A DNA stretch of 64,000 nucleotides, from contig OX637801.1 of the NCBI GenBank assembly GCA_951802425.1, positions 1 to 64,000 on the forward strand, read 5' to 3'. The notes under the pieces are model-generated. The model was not told the DNA's origin. It saw only the letters and a program-made list of their open reading frames with translations, and did no database searches. Shown piece after piece: positions 16,301-27,269 of this stretch (its first letter is position 1; the number at the start of each line of letters is the position of its first letter). The DNA comes from Clavaria fumosa (Eukaryota > Basidiomycota > Agaricomycetes > Agaricales > Clavariaceae). The position numbers were made by a program, and so were the translations under genes.

Positions 16301-17134
16301 CCCAAACCTTGCGTATGCACTCTGAAACTATGAAAAACCATTAAAAACTATTAAAAAAACCCAAAAAACATTAAAAAACATTAAAAAACCCTTCAACAAC
16401 ACCTCCCAAACCTTGCGTATGCACTCTGAAACTATGAAAAACCATTAAAAACTATTAAAAAAACCCAAAAAACATTAAAAAACATTAAAAAACCCTTCAA
16501 CAACACCTCCCAAACCTTGCGTATGCACTCTGAAACTATGAAAAACCATTAAAAACTATTAAAAAAACCCAAAAAACATTAAAAAACATTAAAAAACCCT
16601 TCAACAACACCTCCCAAACCTTGCGTATGCACTCTGAAACTATGAAAAACCATTAAAAACTATTAAAAAAACCCAAAAAACATTAAAAAACATTAAAAAA
16701 CCCTTCAACAACACCTCCCAAACCTTGCGTATGCACTCTGAAACTATGAAAAACCATTAAAAACTATTAAAAAAACCCAAAAAACATTAAAAAACATTAA
16801 AAAACCCTTCAACAACACCTCCCAAACCTTGCGTATGCACTCTGAAACTATGAAAAACCATTAAAAACTATTAAAAAAACCCAAAAAACATTAAAAAACA
16901 TTAAAAAACCCTTCAACAACACCTCCCAAACCTTGCGTATGCACTCTGAAACTATGAAAAACCATTAAAAACTATTAAAAAAACCCAAAAAACATTAAAA
17001 AACATTAAAAAACCCTTCAACAACACCTCCCAAACCTTGCGTATGCACTCTGAAACTATGAAAAACCATTAAAAACTATTAAAAAAACCCAAAAAACATT
17101 AAAAAACATTAAAAAACCCTTCAACAACACCTCA
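1303..17134. repeat. Subtelomeric 104-bp satellite, about 152 copies
   Basis: A single tandem array with a constant 104-bp period; the CCCTTCAACAACACCTCCC block recurs at 1307, 1411, 1515 and so on to 17117, where the last monomer breaks off after 17 bases. The monomer is A-rich with several near-identical sub-blocks (CATTAAAAA repeated, and a CCATTAAAAACTATTAAAA pair), so it probably grew from a shorter A-rich unit. Copies are almost perfectly identical. The few differences are single-base changes in homopolymer runs near 11797, 13890, 14100, 14820, 15325, 15345 and 15533, and a 6-base GCGTAT duplication near 15578. No open reading frame of note crosses it. Confidence 0.95.
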
Positions 17135-17219
17135 GATCATCAACCCATGTGCATCCCCTGCTGATCATCCTTCACCCATATTGTATATTCACATGAATCT
17201 GCAACTCATCTTAAGAAAT

Positions 17220-19493
17220 GGAATTTTGTTTCCACATTTCATCAGTATTTCTTGTCCATATGGATGACATTGTTATGCCTTCCTGTCTCTACTACCAACT
17301 AAGGGCCTTCTTCTTCCATTCCATCTAGCATCCATTCAAGCCCTCCTCCATCTGAGGTGCTCCCTGTTGCCCCTATAGCACCATCAGATAGTCACCCATG
17401 TACCAGCATACCATTACCCTTGTATGATTGTCTGCTCTCCTGTCTCTTCCCCAGTCTCTTCATTCAGCAATTGTGTCTCCCCCATTCTCCCCCATGTGTT
17501 GATAGCTGTGGGCCACACACATGCTTTCAAGCTTTGACACAAACTCAACTCATCACTTAACTGACTTTGTGAGATGGGGCATCCAGGACACCCACTTTGA
17601 CATTCACATCTAGTCAACTTTGTGTGTCATTTGGGCATGGCAGTCCTGGACACCCACCTTGAGGCACACATCCAGTCAACTTACTTTGTACATTATGAGA
17701 GATGTGGGTGTCCTGGTCCTCCTGGCATGGCTTACCTGTATCTGTATGATATCCCAGCCTGCATCACATTGGATCTTGGTAGGTATGTAGGACCTAGGTT
17801 TGGCATGCTAAGAGTGAGTAGCACAGGTGGTGTAAGTAGGATGGAGGGTGGACAGTGTGAGTGGAGTGAGTGGGTGGCACAGGCAAGGTGAGTAAGGCAA
17901 GTGGCACAAGTGAGGAGGTGCAAGTGAGACAAGCCATGTGGTGTAGCACCAATGAGGTGAGTGGGTAGGCAGTGCAAGCAGGGTGGATGGCACAATTGGG
18001 GGTGAGCAGCATGGGTGGCACCATTGGGACAAGTTTGGTGGACAGTGCATATTATCAGTCAATGATAAGTTAATATTTCCTTGTATTATTCATGACATGT
18101 CTGCTTGAGTAATGTATGTGTTTACTGTGCTCATGCTTGTCATACCTGGCACTGCTCATGTTCATCAGTCATTGCTTATGTGTGCCATACAGTGCCTAGG
18201 CTATGTCCATGCTGCTCATAGCAACCCACCTCCAGACCCTGTTCTTTTTTCCCTTCCCCAGGTAGTCCAGCACAATGCAGTTCTGCCTCCACCCCTTCCT
18301 TGCCATGTGCTATCCACTCTATGCTGCTTGTCTTGTTCTTGGGTCTATGTTAATCACAAGACTCCTAGACAGAAGAACAAGACAAGCAGCATAGAGTGGA
18401 TAGCACATGGCAAGGAAGGGGTGGAGGCAGAACTGCATTGTGCTGGACTACCTGGGGAAGGGAAAAAAGAACAGGGTCTGGAGGTGGGTTGCTATGAGCA
18501 GCATGGACATAGCCTAGGCACTGTATGGCACACATAAGCAATGACTGATGAACATGAGCAGTGCCAGGTATGACAAGCATGAGCACAGTAAACACATACA
18601 TTACTCAAGCAGACATGTCATGAATAATACAAGGAAATATTAACTTATCATTGACTGATAATATGCACTGTCCACCAAACTTGTCCCAATGGTGCCACCC
18701 ATGCTGCTCACCCCCAATTGTGCCATCCACCCTGCTTGCACTGCCTACCCACTCACCTCATTGGTGCTACACCACATGGCTTGTCTCACTTGCACCTCCT
18801 CACTTGTGCCACTTGCCTTACTCACCTTGCCTGTGCCACCCACTCACTCCACTCACACTGTCCACCCTCCATCCTACTTACACCACCTGTGCTACTCACT
18901 CTTAGCATGCCAAACCTAGGTCCTACATACCTACCAAGATCCAATGTGATGCAGGCTGGGATATCATACAGATACAGGTAAGCCATGCCAGGAGGACCAG
19001 GACACCCACATCTCTCATAATGTACAAAGTAAGTTGACTGGATGTGTGCCTCAAGGTGGGTGTCCAGGACTGCCATGCCCAAATGACACACAAAGTTGAC
19101 TAGATGTGAATGTCAAAGTGGGTGTCCTGGATGCCCCATCTCACAAAGTCAGTTAAGTGATGAGTTGAGTTTGTGTCAAAGCTTGAAAGCATGTGTGTGG
19201 CCCACAGCTATCAACACATGGGGGAGAATGGGGGAGACACAATTGCTGAATGAAGAGACTGGGGAAGAGACAGGAGAGCAGACAATCATACAAGGGTAAT
19301 GGTATGCTGGTACATGGGTGACTATCTGATGGTGCTATAGGGGCAACAGGGAGCACCTCAGATGGAGGAGGGCTTGAATGGATGCTAGATGGAATGGAAG
19401 AAGAAGGCCCTTAGTTGGTAGTAGAGACAGGAAGGCATAACAATGTCATCCATATGGACAAGAAATACTGATGAAATGTGGAAACAAAATTCC
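17220..19493. repeat. Near-perfect 2.3-kb palindrome
   Basis: The arms are 17220-18340 and 18373-19493, each about 1121 bases, around a 32-base spacer (18341-18372). Coordinates sum to 36713 at both the inner and outer ends, and the arms translate to identical peptides on opposite strands, so they are almost without mismatches. The arms are AC/GT-rich low-complexity DNA with TGCCAC- and CACTTGC-like blocks; no coding gene is credible. A part of the spacer and the right arm recurs at 25470-26250. Such identity implies recent duplication or gene conversion between arms; an assembly foldback is the main alternative. Confidence 0.9.
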
Positions 19494-20639
19494 CAATCTC
19501 TGTGCTTGCTTGTCCCCACTCATCTCAGACCTCCATTGTCCACAGGAAGCAAGTCACCCTACCCCTCAATGTAAGTACCTGTCATGTTCACCTTGCTTGT
19601 ACTGCACTAGTAATCATGCTTGTGCCATCCATGTCACTCTCACCACTTCCATCATCCACCCCACTTGCCTCACTTGCACTGCCTACCTTGCTCAACCCAC
19701 TTGTGACATCCACCCTGCCCATCCCACTTGCACTGCTGACTGCTAACCATGATTGCCTCACTCACCTGCTCACCCTGCTGGCACTGCCTATCTGACTCAA
19801 TCCAATTGCACAGCCTCCACTGACCTGCTTGCCCTGCTTCTACTGCTTTGTTGACTGACAATATGTGGATGCCATTGACTGACTATTTGCACATATCATT
19901 GGTCAATTATATGCATATATTGTCCATGATATAAGCATATTGCCAGTCAATGATATATTCATATCATTGGTCAACAATATGGGCATGTTGTTGATTGAGG
20001 GTTGAGTTTCCTTGATCAATTATATGAACAAACCAAAATATGCACAAACAGCTAACTGACAATATCCCAGCAAATGGAACAGGGCCTGAACAGCCAGTAG
20101 CTCTGTGACATCAATGCACAGCAAGAAACAGGTACCTGTTTGCTCACCTTCCATCCTGTTCTCCAGCTCTTTATGTACCCATGAATTTGTGCCTGCAAAG
20201 ATCTCTTGGGATTAGTGAATGCAACAGTGCACACTTACTGAGTAGAGAAGAGACAGAACTATACAAGCAGGACATTGAAGACTACAGGATGAGCAAAGGA
20301 GAGGTGCACACACTGCTTGTCAACAATGCAGATCTGTCTGCCAGGCATGCATGCACCTGAGCCATGCAGGGCCTATGCCAATGACAATGTGTGCATCAAG
20401 ATTGCCAAGTCACAAGCAGCAAACCAAGAGACCAGCACATTGTCCCAACCCAACTCATTCTTCACCTGCCATCATCAAAACTCCTAGACCCACAAACACT
20501 TTCCATGGTCCTCTGCACACTGACGACACTTGCTGGCAGGTCTGTGCTCACACTGCCAGCCCTTTGCAATGCAATTGTCACAATCCTGTGACTCAACAAT
20601 TAGAAAAAATAATTGGAATAAGAAATACCATTATGCACC

Positions 20640-20992
20640 TCTCACTCCATCCCATTCCACTCCTTATTTTCTTTCACTGATCCAATTTTTTTCCATGCCT
20701 TCAAGAACTCTGTAGACAATGGATCTACTACACCTGTGATGTTGTCCCTTGCCTTGCTAGGGCTCGCAACATTACCTGCTGCCTTGCTGTAGCCTGCAAC
20801 ATTGGCAACTGACTTGCTAGGGCCCACGACCTGGCCTCAAAGGCGCGCACATCACACTTGTTCCACCCTTTGACAAGCTAGGGAGTCTTCCAGGATCCTC
20901 TGGTCAAGGCCAGCTTATTTTTCTTCAAAAATGCGCATTTCGTGCTCAAGCTCGGTTTCTTGGTGTTTGAGGATGTTGGATGCAACCATGGT
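20640..20992 (-). pseudogene. Possible decayed retrotransposon gag start
   Basis: On the minus strand an ATG at about 20992 opens MVASNILKHQETELEHEMR, followed within about 25 codons by a stop. Further open stretches in other frames follow (ending ...KAWKKIGSVKENKEWNGME near 20642). Just upstream of the ATG the minus strand carries GATCAGGTCACGACACC and a polypyrimidine stretch, resembling the leader of fungal Ty3/gypsy elements. No protease, RT or integrase motif follows. The assignment is a guess from the context and the helical, charged start; it could be a chance ORF. Confidence 0.25.
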
Positions 20993-21389
20993 GGTGTGAC
21001 TTAGAGAAAAATTACAGGTGTCGTGACCTGATCAACAAACAACACACTGACTAATTTGTCACATGATCTCCACTCTTGCAGGGCTTGAGGCTTGAAGAGG
21101 GGGTAATGCCAGGATCCACCCATTTTTCCCTATCTATTCTGCCTCTACCAACACCTCTGGGCCTCCTGACACCCACTCACCACCTCGCAGACCACCCTGC
21201 GCACTTCTGAAACCTGCTGTCTTTTTCCAGAGCCCTCCTGGACTTCCCCTGCCTTCATATGATACTTGCGACCACAACACCATACTCATGGAACTCCTTG
21301 CAAACTCACCCTATGCATATCCACCATTTGAACCCCTGATATTGACACACAACATGCAGTTACACAATCTCTTCATCAGCACATGACTC

Positions 21390-21560
21390 ACCATGTGGCA
21401 CCACCAGCATTACTGGCATCACTGGTGCTACCAGTGTCACCAGCGCTACCAACATCACCAGTGCTACCAATACCACCAGTGCTACCAGCACCACTGGTGC
21501 TATGACACCACCAATGCTACCAGCATTACTTGCATTACTGGCATTACTCACATGACCCTC
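21390..21560. repeat. CACCAG-type trinucleotide-like minisatellite
   Basis: A run of imperfect GCTACCAGTGTCACCAGC-like 9- and 12-base units. ORFs reading it (Met/Thr/Ile/His-rich on plus, Ala/Val/Leu-rich on minus) are by-products of the short repeat and are not annotated as genes. Confidence 0.6.
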
Positions 21561-22230
21561 TGCCCTAGGTCACCTGTGTCACCCATGTGACTGCTCCTAT
21601 GACCTCACAATCTTAACACTCAAACATGCCACCAACAGTCAGCTGTGTATTTACTTCAAATATGTTTCCCTCCTTGCCCACAGTAATCTATAACTACAAC
21701 ATTTATGATCTGAGGATCCCCCCATAGTTATAGTTACTTATATGATTATTTAACTGGGTTGTGACCCATGACCAGTCATGCTTGCAACCTTACCTATGCT
21801 TCCCTAACCCCTCACAACCTTAGTAGTGCACACACATGATGCTGGTGATGCAGGTGATGCAGGTGGTGCTAGTTGGCAAGTCACATGCATCAGAAGTATG
21901 AGTGTGCCAAGTGTAACTAGAGGAGTGTGGAGGTCTGGTGCATTGGTAGGGCATGTAGTGAGGGGATGTGTGAGGCATGATAGGGTCTGATAATGTATAA
22001 ATGGTGACAGAAGGTCATGAGGGTTTGTAGACAGCTTGGGAAGGTTTAGAAGGTTTGAGGGTGGATGCATAGGGTCATGGGAGGATGTCAGAAGGCTCAT
22101 GGATGGTGCTAGACATGGTAGTTTTGGGAAAAATGAGAGGGTCATGACAGTAATATCTCTGAGACTATTTTTGTAGTTACTAACTATTATGGCCCAGACT
22201 TGTAGTATATAACCTATGTACTTCTGTAGT

Positions 22231-24990
22231 ATATGCATGCCCACTCACCCAGAATGTCCGCATATCGTACGCGTACGATATGCGTGCATTCCTGGTGAGT
22301 GGGCATGCGTATACATCATTTGTATATCATATACGCATGCCCACTCACCCAGAATGCACGCATATCGTACGCATACGATATGCGTACATTCCTGGCAAGT
22401 GGGCATGCATATATATCATTTGTATATGATGTACACATGCCCACTCACCCAGAATGTCCGCATATCGTTCGCGTACGATATGCGTGCATTCCTGGTGAGT
22501 GGGGATGCATATACATCATTTGTATATGATATATGCATGCCCACTCACCCAGAATGTACGCATATCGTACGCGTACGAACGCGTGCATTCCTGGTGAGTG
22601 GGCATGCGTATACATCATTTGTATATGATATACGCATGCCCACTCACCCAGAATGCACACATATCGTACGCATACGATATGCATGCATTCCTGGTGAGTG
22701 GGCATGCATATACATCATTTGTATATGATATATGCATGCCCACTCACCCAGAATGTACGCATATTGTATGCATACGATATGCGTGCATTCCTGGTGAGTG
22801 GGCATGCGTATACATCATTTGTATATGATATATGCATGCCCACTCACCCAGAATGTACGCATATCGTACGCGTACGATATGCGTGCATTCCTGGTGAGTG
22901 GGCATGCGTATACATCATTTGTATATCATATACGCATGCCCACTCACCCAGAATGCACGCATATCGTACGCATACGATATGCATACATTCCTGGCAAGTG
23001 GGCATGCATATATATCATTTGTATATGATGTACACATGCCCACTCACCCAGAATGTCCGCATATCGTTCGCGTACGATATGCGTGCATTCCTGGTGAGTG
23101 GGGATGCATATACATCATTTGTATATGATATATGCATGCCCACTCACCCAGAATGTACGCATATCGTACGCGTACGAACGCGTGCATTCCTGGTGAGTGG
23201 GCATGCGTATACATCATTTGTATATGATATACGCATGCCCACTCACCCAGAATGCACACATATCGTACGCATACGATATGCATGCATTCCTGGTGAGTGG
23301 GCATGCATATACATCATTTGTATATGATATATGCATGCCCACTCACCCAGAATGTACGCATATTGTATGCATACGATATGCGTGCATTCCTGGTGAGTGG
23401 GCATGCGTATACATCATTTGTATATGATATATGCATGCCCACTCACCCAGAATGTACGCATATCGTACGCGTACGATATGCGTGCATTCCTGGTGAGTGG
23501 GCATGCGTATACATCATTTGTATATCATATACGCATGCCCACTCACCCAGAATGCACGCATATCGTACGCATACGATATGCATACATTCCTGGCAAGTGG
23601 GCATGCATATATATCATTTGTATATGATGTACACATGCCCACTCACCCAGAATGTCCGCATATCGTTCGCGTACGATATGCGTGCATTCCTGGTGAGTGG
23701 GGATGCATATACATCATTTGTATATGATATATGCATGCCCACTCACCCAGAATGTACGCATATCGTACGCGTACGAACGCGTGCATTCCTGGTGAGTGGG
23801 CATGCGTATACATCATTTGTATATGATATACGCATGCCCACTCACCCAGAATGCACACATATCGTACGCATACGATATGCATGCATTCCTGGTGAGTGGG
23901 CATGCATATACATCATTTGTATATGATATATGCATGCCCACTCACCCAGAATGTACGCATATTGTATGCATACGATATGCGTGCATTCCTGGTGAGTGGG
24001 CATGCGTATACATCATATACAAATGATATATATGCATGCCCACTCACCCAGAATGCACGCATATCGTACGCATACGATATGCGTACATTCCTGGCAAGTG
24101 GGCATGCATATATATCATTTGTATATGATGTACACATGCCCACTCACCCAGAATGTCCGCATATCGTTCGCGTACGATATGCGTGCATTCCTGGTGAGTG
24201 GGGATGGATATACATCATTTGTATATGATATATGCATGCCCACTCACCCAGAATGTACGCATATCGTACGCGTACGATATGCGTGCATTCCTGGTGAGTG
24301 GGCATGCGTATACATCATTTGTATATCATATACGCATGCCCACTCACCCAGAATGCACGCATATCGTACGCATACGATATGCGTACATTCCTGGCAAGTG
24401 GGCATGCATATATATCATTTGTATATGATGTACACATGCCCACTCACCCAGAATGTCCGCATATCGTTCGCGTACGATATGCGTGCATTCCTGGTGAGTG
24501 GGGATGCATATACATCATTTGTATATCATATACGCATGCCCACTCATCCAGAATGTACGCATATCGTACGCATACGATATGCGTGCATTCCTGGTGAGTA
24601 GGCATGCATATACATCATTTGCATATGATATATGCATGCACACTCACCCAGAATGTACGCATATCATACGCATACGATATGCGTGCATTCCTGGTGAGTG
24701 GGCATGCATATACATCATTTGTATATCATATATGCATGCCCACTCACCCAGAATGTACGCATATCGTACGCGTACGATATGCGTACATTCCTGGCAAGTG
24801 GGCATGCATATATATCATTTGTATATGATGTACACATGCCCACTCACCCAGAATGTCCGCATATCGTTCGCGTACGATATGCATGCATTCCTGGTGAGTG
24901 GGCATGCATATACATCATTTGTATATGATATATGCATGCCCACTCACCCAGAATGTACGCATATCATATGCATACAATATGGTGTGTGTG
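22231..24990. repeat. 100-bp palindromic tandem array, 599-bp higher order
   Basis: About 27-28 tandem units of close to 100 bp. Each unit is nearly its own reverse complement: GCATGCCCACTCACCCAGAATG on one side mirrors CATTCCTGGTGAGTGGGCATGC on the other, around a core of CATATCGTACGCGTACGATATG type, and the join between units (GTATACATCATTTGTATAT) is also partly palindromic. Variants recur every 599 bases (identical segments begin at 22598, 23197 and 23796; also 22698, 23297, 23896), so a six-unit block was amplified. ORFs reading through it (MGM[RH]IHHLY...) exist on both strands because the unit is palindromic and free of stops in some frames; they are not genes. Confidence 0.93.
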
Positions 24991-25252
24991 CATATGCTTT
25001 GCCCAGAAGTACGCTATTGTTCACATACAATATGCATACTTCTGGGAAGAGTGTGGATATTGTACATGAATGATATGTGTACACACTTTCCAAGAAGTAT
25101 GCATATCCTCTGCCCAGAAGTATGCATATTTTTCATGTATGATATGTGTACACACTCTGCCCAGAAGTATGCATATTGTTTGCGTACAATATGCGTACAC
25201 AATCTGCCCAGAAGTATGCATATCATTTGTGTATGATATGCGTACTTCTGGG
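24991..25252. repeat. Diverged palindromic repeats, CCCAGAAGTATGCATAT type
   Basis: Four to five units built on TTGCCCAGAAGTATGCATA with ATGATATGTGTACACAC between them. They share the CCCAGAA and GCATAT/GTAC words and the palindromic organisation of the preceding array but differ in sequence, so they look like an older, decayed relative at its right edge. Confidence 0.7.
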
Positions 25253-25469
25253 ACAGCCAACATATCCATATTATTCATGAGACCAAGACTTATTTATGCG
25301 TGGGAAATAGCTCAAATCCTTAGACTGTACTCAGACCTAACTTAACCCTAATTACGAAAATCTACTACAATTCACTTGTGACTGAGGGATCTCTGGTCTC
25401 AACAAACCAATCTTACATGCACAGAGGCCATAAGGCCATAGATGAAATAAGACAAGTGAATAGCATGGG
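25253..25469. other. Short spacer, nothing recognised
   Basis: AT-leaning single-copy-looking DNA between the palindromic arrays and the partial copy of the 2.3-kb palindrome. No ORF, RNA gene or clear repeat seen. Confidence 0.5.
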
Positions 25470-26253
25470 TCTATGTTAATCACAAGACTCCCAGACAGAA
25501 GAACAAGACAAGCAGCATAGAGTGGATAGCACATGGCAAGGAAGGGGAGGAGGCAGAACTGCATTGTGCTTAGGGATGCCACGGTCCGGTTAAGTCCGGT
25601 TCAGGGCCAATTTTTTCGAACCCCGAACTGGACTTTTGGTCTGGTTCAGGCCAAATTCCGAACCTTGAACCTGAGTTCGGTCCAAGTCTGGTTCGTTGGA
25701 CCGGACTTTTACCAAATAAGGTAATGGTTCGCCCAAATTTGGGCTTCTGAACCTCAATTTTGGTTCGGTTCACCAACTTGGCTGAACCTGAACCTCATTT
25801 TCGGTTCAGTCCAGTCCAGTTCAGGTTCAAACCAAAGTTCAGAACCGAACCGTGGCATCCCTAATTGTGCTGGACTACCTGGGGAAGGGAAAAAAGAACA
25901 GGGTCTGGAGGTGGGTTGCTATGAGCAGCATGGTCATAGCCTAGGCAATGTATGGCACACATAAGCAATGACTGATGAACATGAGCAGATGCTACACCAC
26001 ATGGCTTGCCTCACTTGCACCTCCTCACTTGTGCCACCTGCCTTACTCACCTTGCCTGTGCCACCCACTCACTCCACCCACACTGTCCACCCTCCATCCT
26101 ACTTACACCACCTGTGCTACTCACTCTTAGCATGCCAAACCTAGGTCCTACATACCTACTAAGATCCAATGTGATGCAGGCTGGGACATCATACAGATAC
26201 AGGTAAGCCATGCCAGGAGGACCAGGACACCCACATCTCTCATAATGTACAAA
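25470..26253 (+). repeat. Partial, rearranged copy of the 2.3-kb palindrome
   Basis: From GGGTCTATGTTAATCACAAG onward this repeats the palindrome spacer and right arm (compare 18341-18560), then jumps to a segment matching 18765-19028. About 200 bases between them are missing. Only one arm is present, so this copy is not itself palindromic. It is interrupted by a 293-bp MITE at 25571-25863 and ends abruptly after TGTACAAA, where the TIR element copy 1 begins; the palindrome continues there with GTAAGTTGAC. Confidence 0.88.
25571..25863. mobile_element. hAT-type MITE with 8-bp target duplication
   Basis: 293 bp, starting TAGGGATGCCACGG and ending CCGTGGCATCCCTA, so the terminal inverted repeats are at least 14 bp. 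It is flanked by the direct repeat ATTGTGCT (25563-25570 and 25864-25871). The uninterrupted target is visible in the palindrome near 18435, where GCATTGTGCTGGACTACC is continuous. An 8-bp duplication and a TAGGGATG-like terminus are typical of hAT superfamily elements. The interior is a degenerate GGTTCGG/CCGAACC-rich imperfect hairpin with no transposase, so it is non-autonomous. Confidence 0.9.
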
Positions 26254-26734
26254 CATCAGCAAAACCTGATTTCAGTCCATAGAATTTGAGTATTGTCATA
26301 GATGCTAAAGATTCACACAGCCTCTCATAGTGAACAGGCCATCTATAGAGTACTTGACAGAGAAGATGCCATCCATAGAGTCTTTGACAGTGAAGTTGCA
26401 ATCTATAGAGTCTTTGAAATCTATGGAGCACACCCTCTTACTATAAACTTCTGGGCCAAGGACACTGAGGACAGTGCATTGGACTTCAAAAGAAATTTCG
26501 ATGTAAGGTCACATGATTTTATGTTGAACTTTTGTTCGAAGTCCGACCTCGCTTGTCAGTCATGTCATGACTGTAGTACTCTCGCATCCTCGATCTGACG
26601 CCCCCCTGCTCCTCTTCCTCTCCCTCTCTCTCTCTCTTTGTGTGACAACGAAAATGGTGGCAACGACCCCAGGTGACCTCTGTCTTTCCCTCTGCTGACC
26701 CCAGATAAGGAAATGGCAGGGGCTGCGGTTGACG

Positions 26735-27220
26735 ATGGCAGCAGCAGCGGTAATGGACAGCGACTCGGAGAATGCAGAGCTGGAGCTCCGAACAAACGTC
26801 GTCCGTGCGTTCGTGGGCATGGTCGAGATCTGGATGGATCCGCGGTACGATCTCTGGTGCGTTCCCTGCCTTTCTGCCACACGACGCGTGCCAGGCTGCG
26901 ACGGCTGGTCATAGCTTTGACTCCTCAGCGGAGCGAACTTGTGGAGGGCTGCTGGACGCGGCACTCCAGACCGACCCAGGCAATGCGGAAGCCTTGCAGG
27001 CGCTCGCTAGCGTGCGCATGTCGCAGCAGCGAACCGAGGACGCCAAAGCGTGTCTCGAACAGGCATGGGTCCTCTGGAAAGACCTTGACGTGGGTTGGTG
27101 TCCCCACTTTTCTTGCACTAGCACACGCGGCTGACAAGTTACTTCCATCGGAGGCGACCCACGCGTCCCACCGCTGCCTACGCGCCTCGCACTGGTGAAG
27201 CTTTTCCTCGAACTTAGGCT
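26735..27220 (+). pseudogene. ACL4-like TPR gene fragment, copy 1
   Basis: Resembles Acl4, the TPR chaperone that escorts ribosomal protein L4 in fungi. A first exon from ATG 26735 encodes an acidic start (MAAAAVMDSDSENAELEL) and EIWMDPRYDL. A 58-bp intron (26857-26914, GTGCGT...CATAG) splices in frame to CFDSSAERTCGGLLDAALQ, followed by the TPR segment DPGNAEALQALASVRMSQQR and CLEQAWVLWKDLD. After a second probable intron, GDPRVPPLPTRLALVKLFLE follows and the similarity stops. The family normally continues with further TPR helices, so this is a 5' fragment lacking its C-terminal half. Introns are retained, so it was captured from DNA rather than mRNA. Its GC-rich codons differ strongly from the surrounding AT-rich DNA. 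The family call is from remembered motif similarity. Confidence 0.62.
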
Positions 27221-27269
27221 ATTCTCGCCCACCCTACTGGTGAAGCTCCTTTCTTTTTTAGATATTCGC

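Larger units (their letters stand above)
19494..22230. other. Gene-free AC-rich subtelomeric region
   Basis: Low-complexity DNA without a supported gene. It contains degenerate repeats of the form CATTGGTCAATTATATGCATA near 19860-20040 and a CACCAG/GCTACCAG-type short repeat at 21390-21550. The only coding-like trace is a possible gag remnant on the minus strand near 20640-20990, listed separately. Codon structure elsewhere is broken by frequent stops. Confidence 0.6.

Noticed and set aside
17357..19356. Identical mirrored ORFs of 67-141 codons in the palindrome arms
   Set aside because: Low-complexity AC-rich DNA; their duplication only reflects the palindrome.
22216..24601. Overlapping 76-209-codon ORFs of MGMRIHHLY type on both strands
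   Set aside because: They follow the 100-bp repeat in every frame that lacks stops and are mirrored on the other strand because the unit is palindromic; no independent coding signal.
22231..24990. CRISPR-like array
   Set aside because: Units are contiguous tandem repeats without unique spacers, and the organism is eukaryotic.
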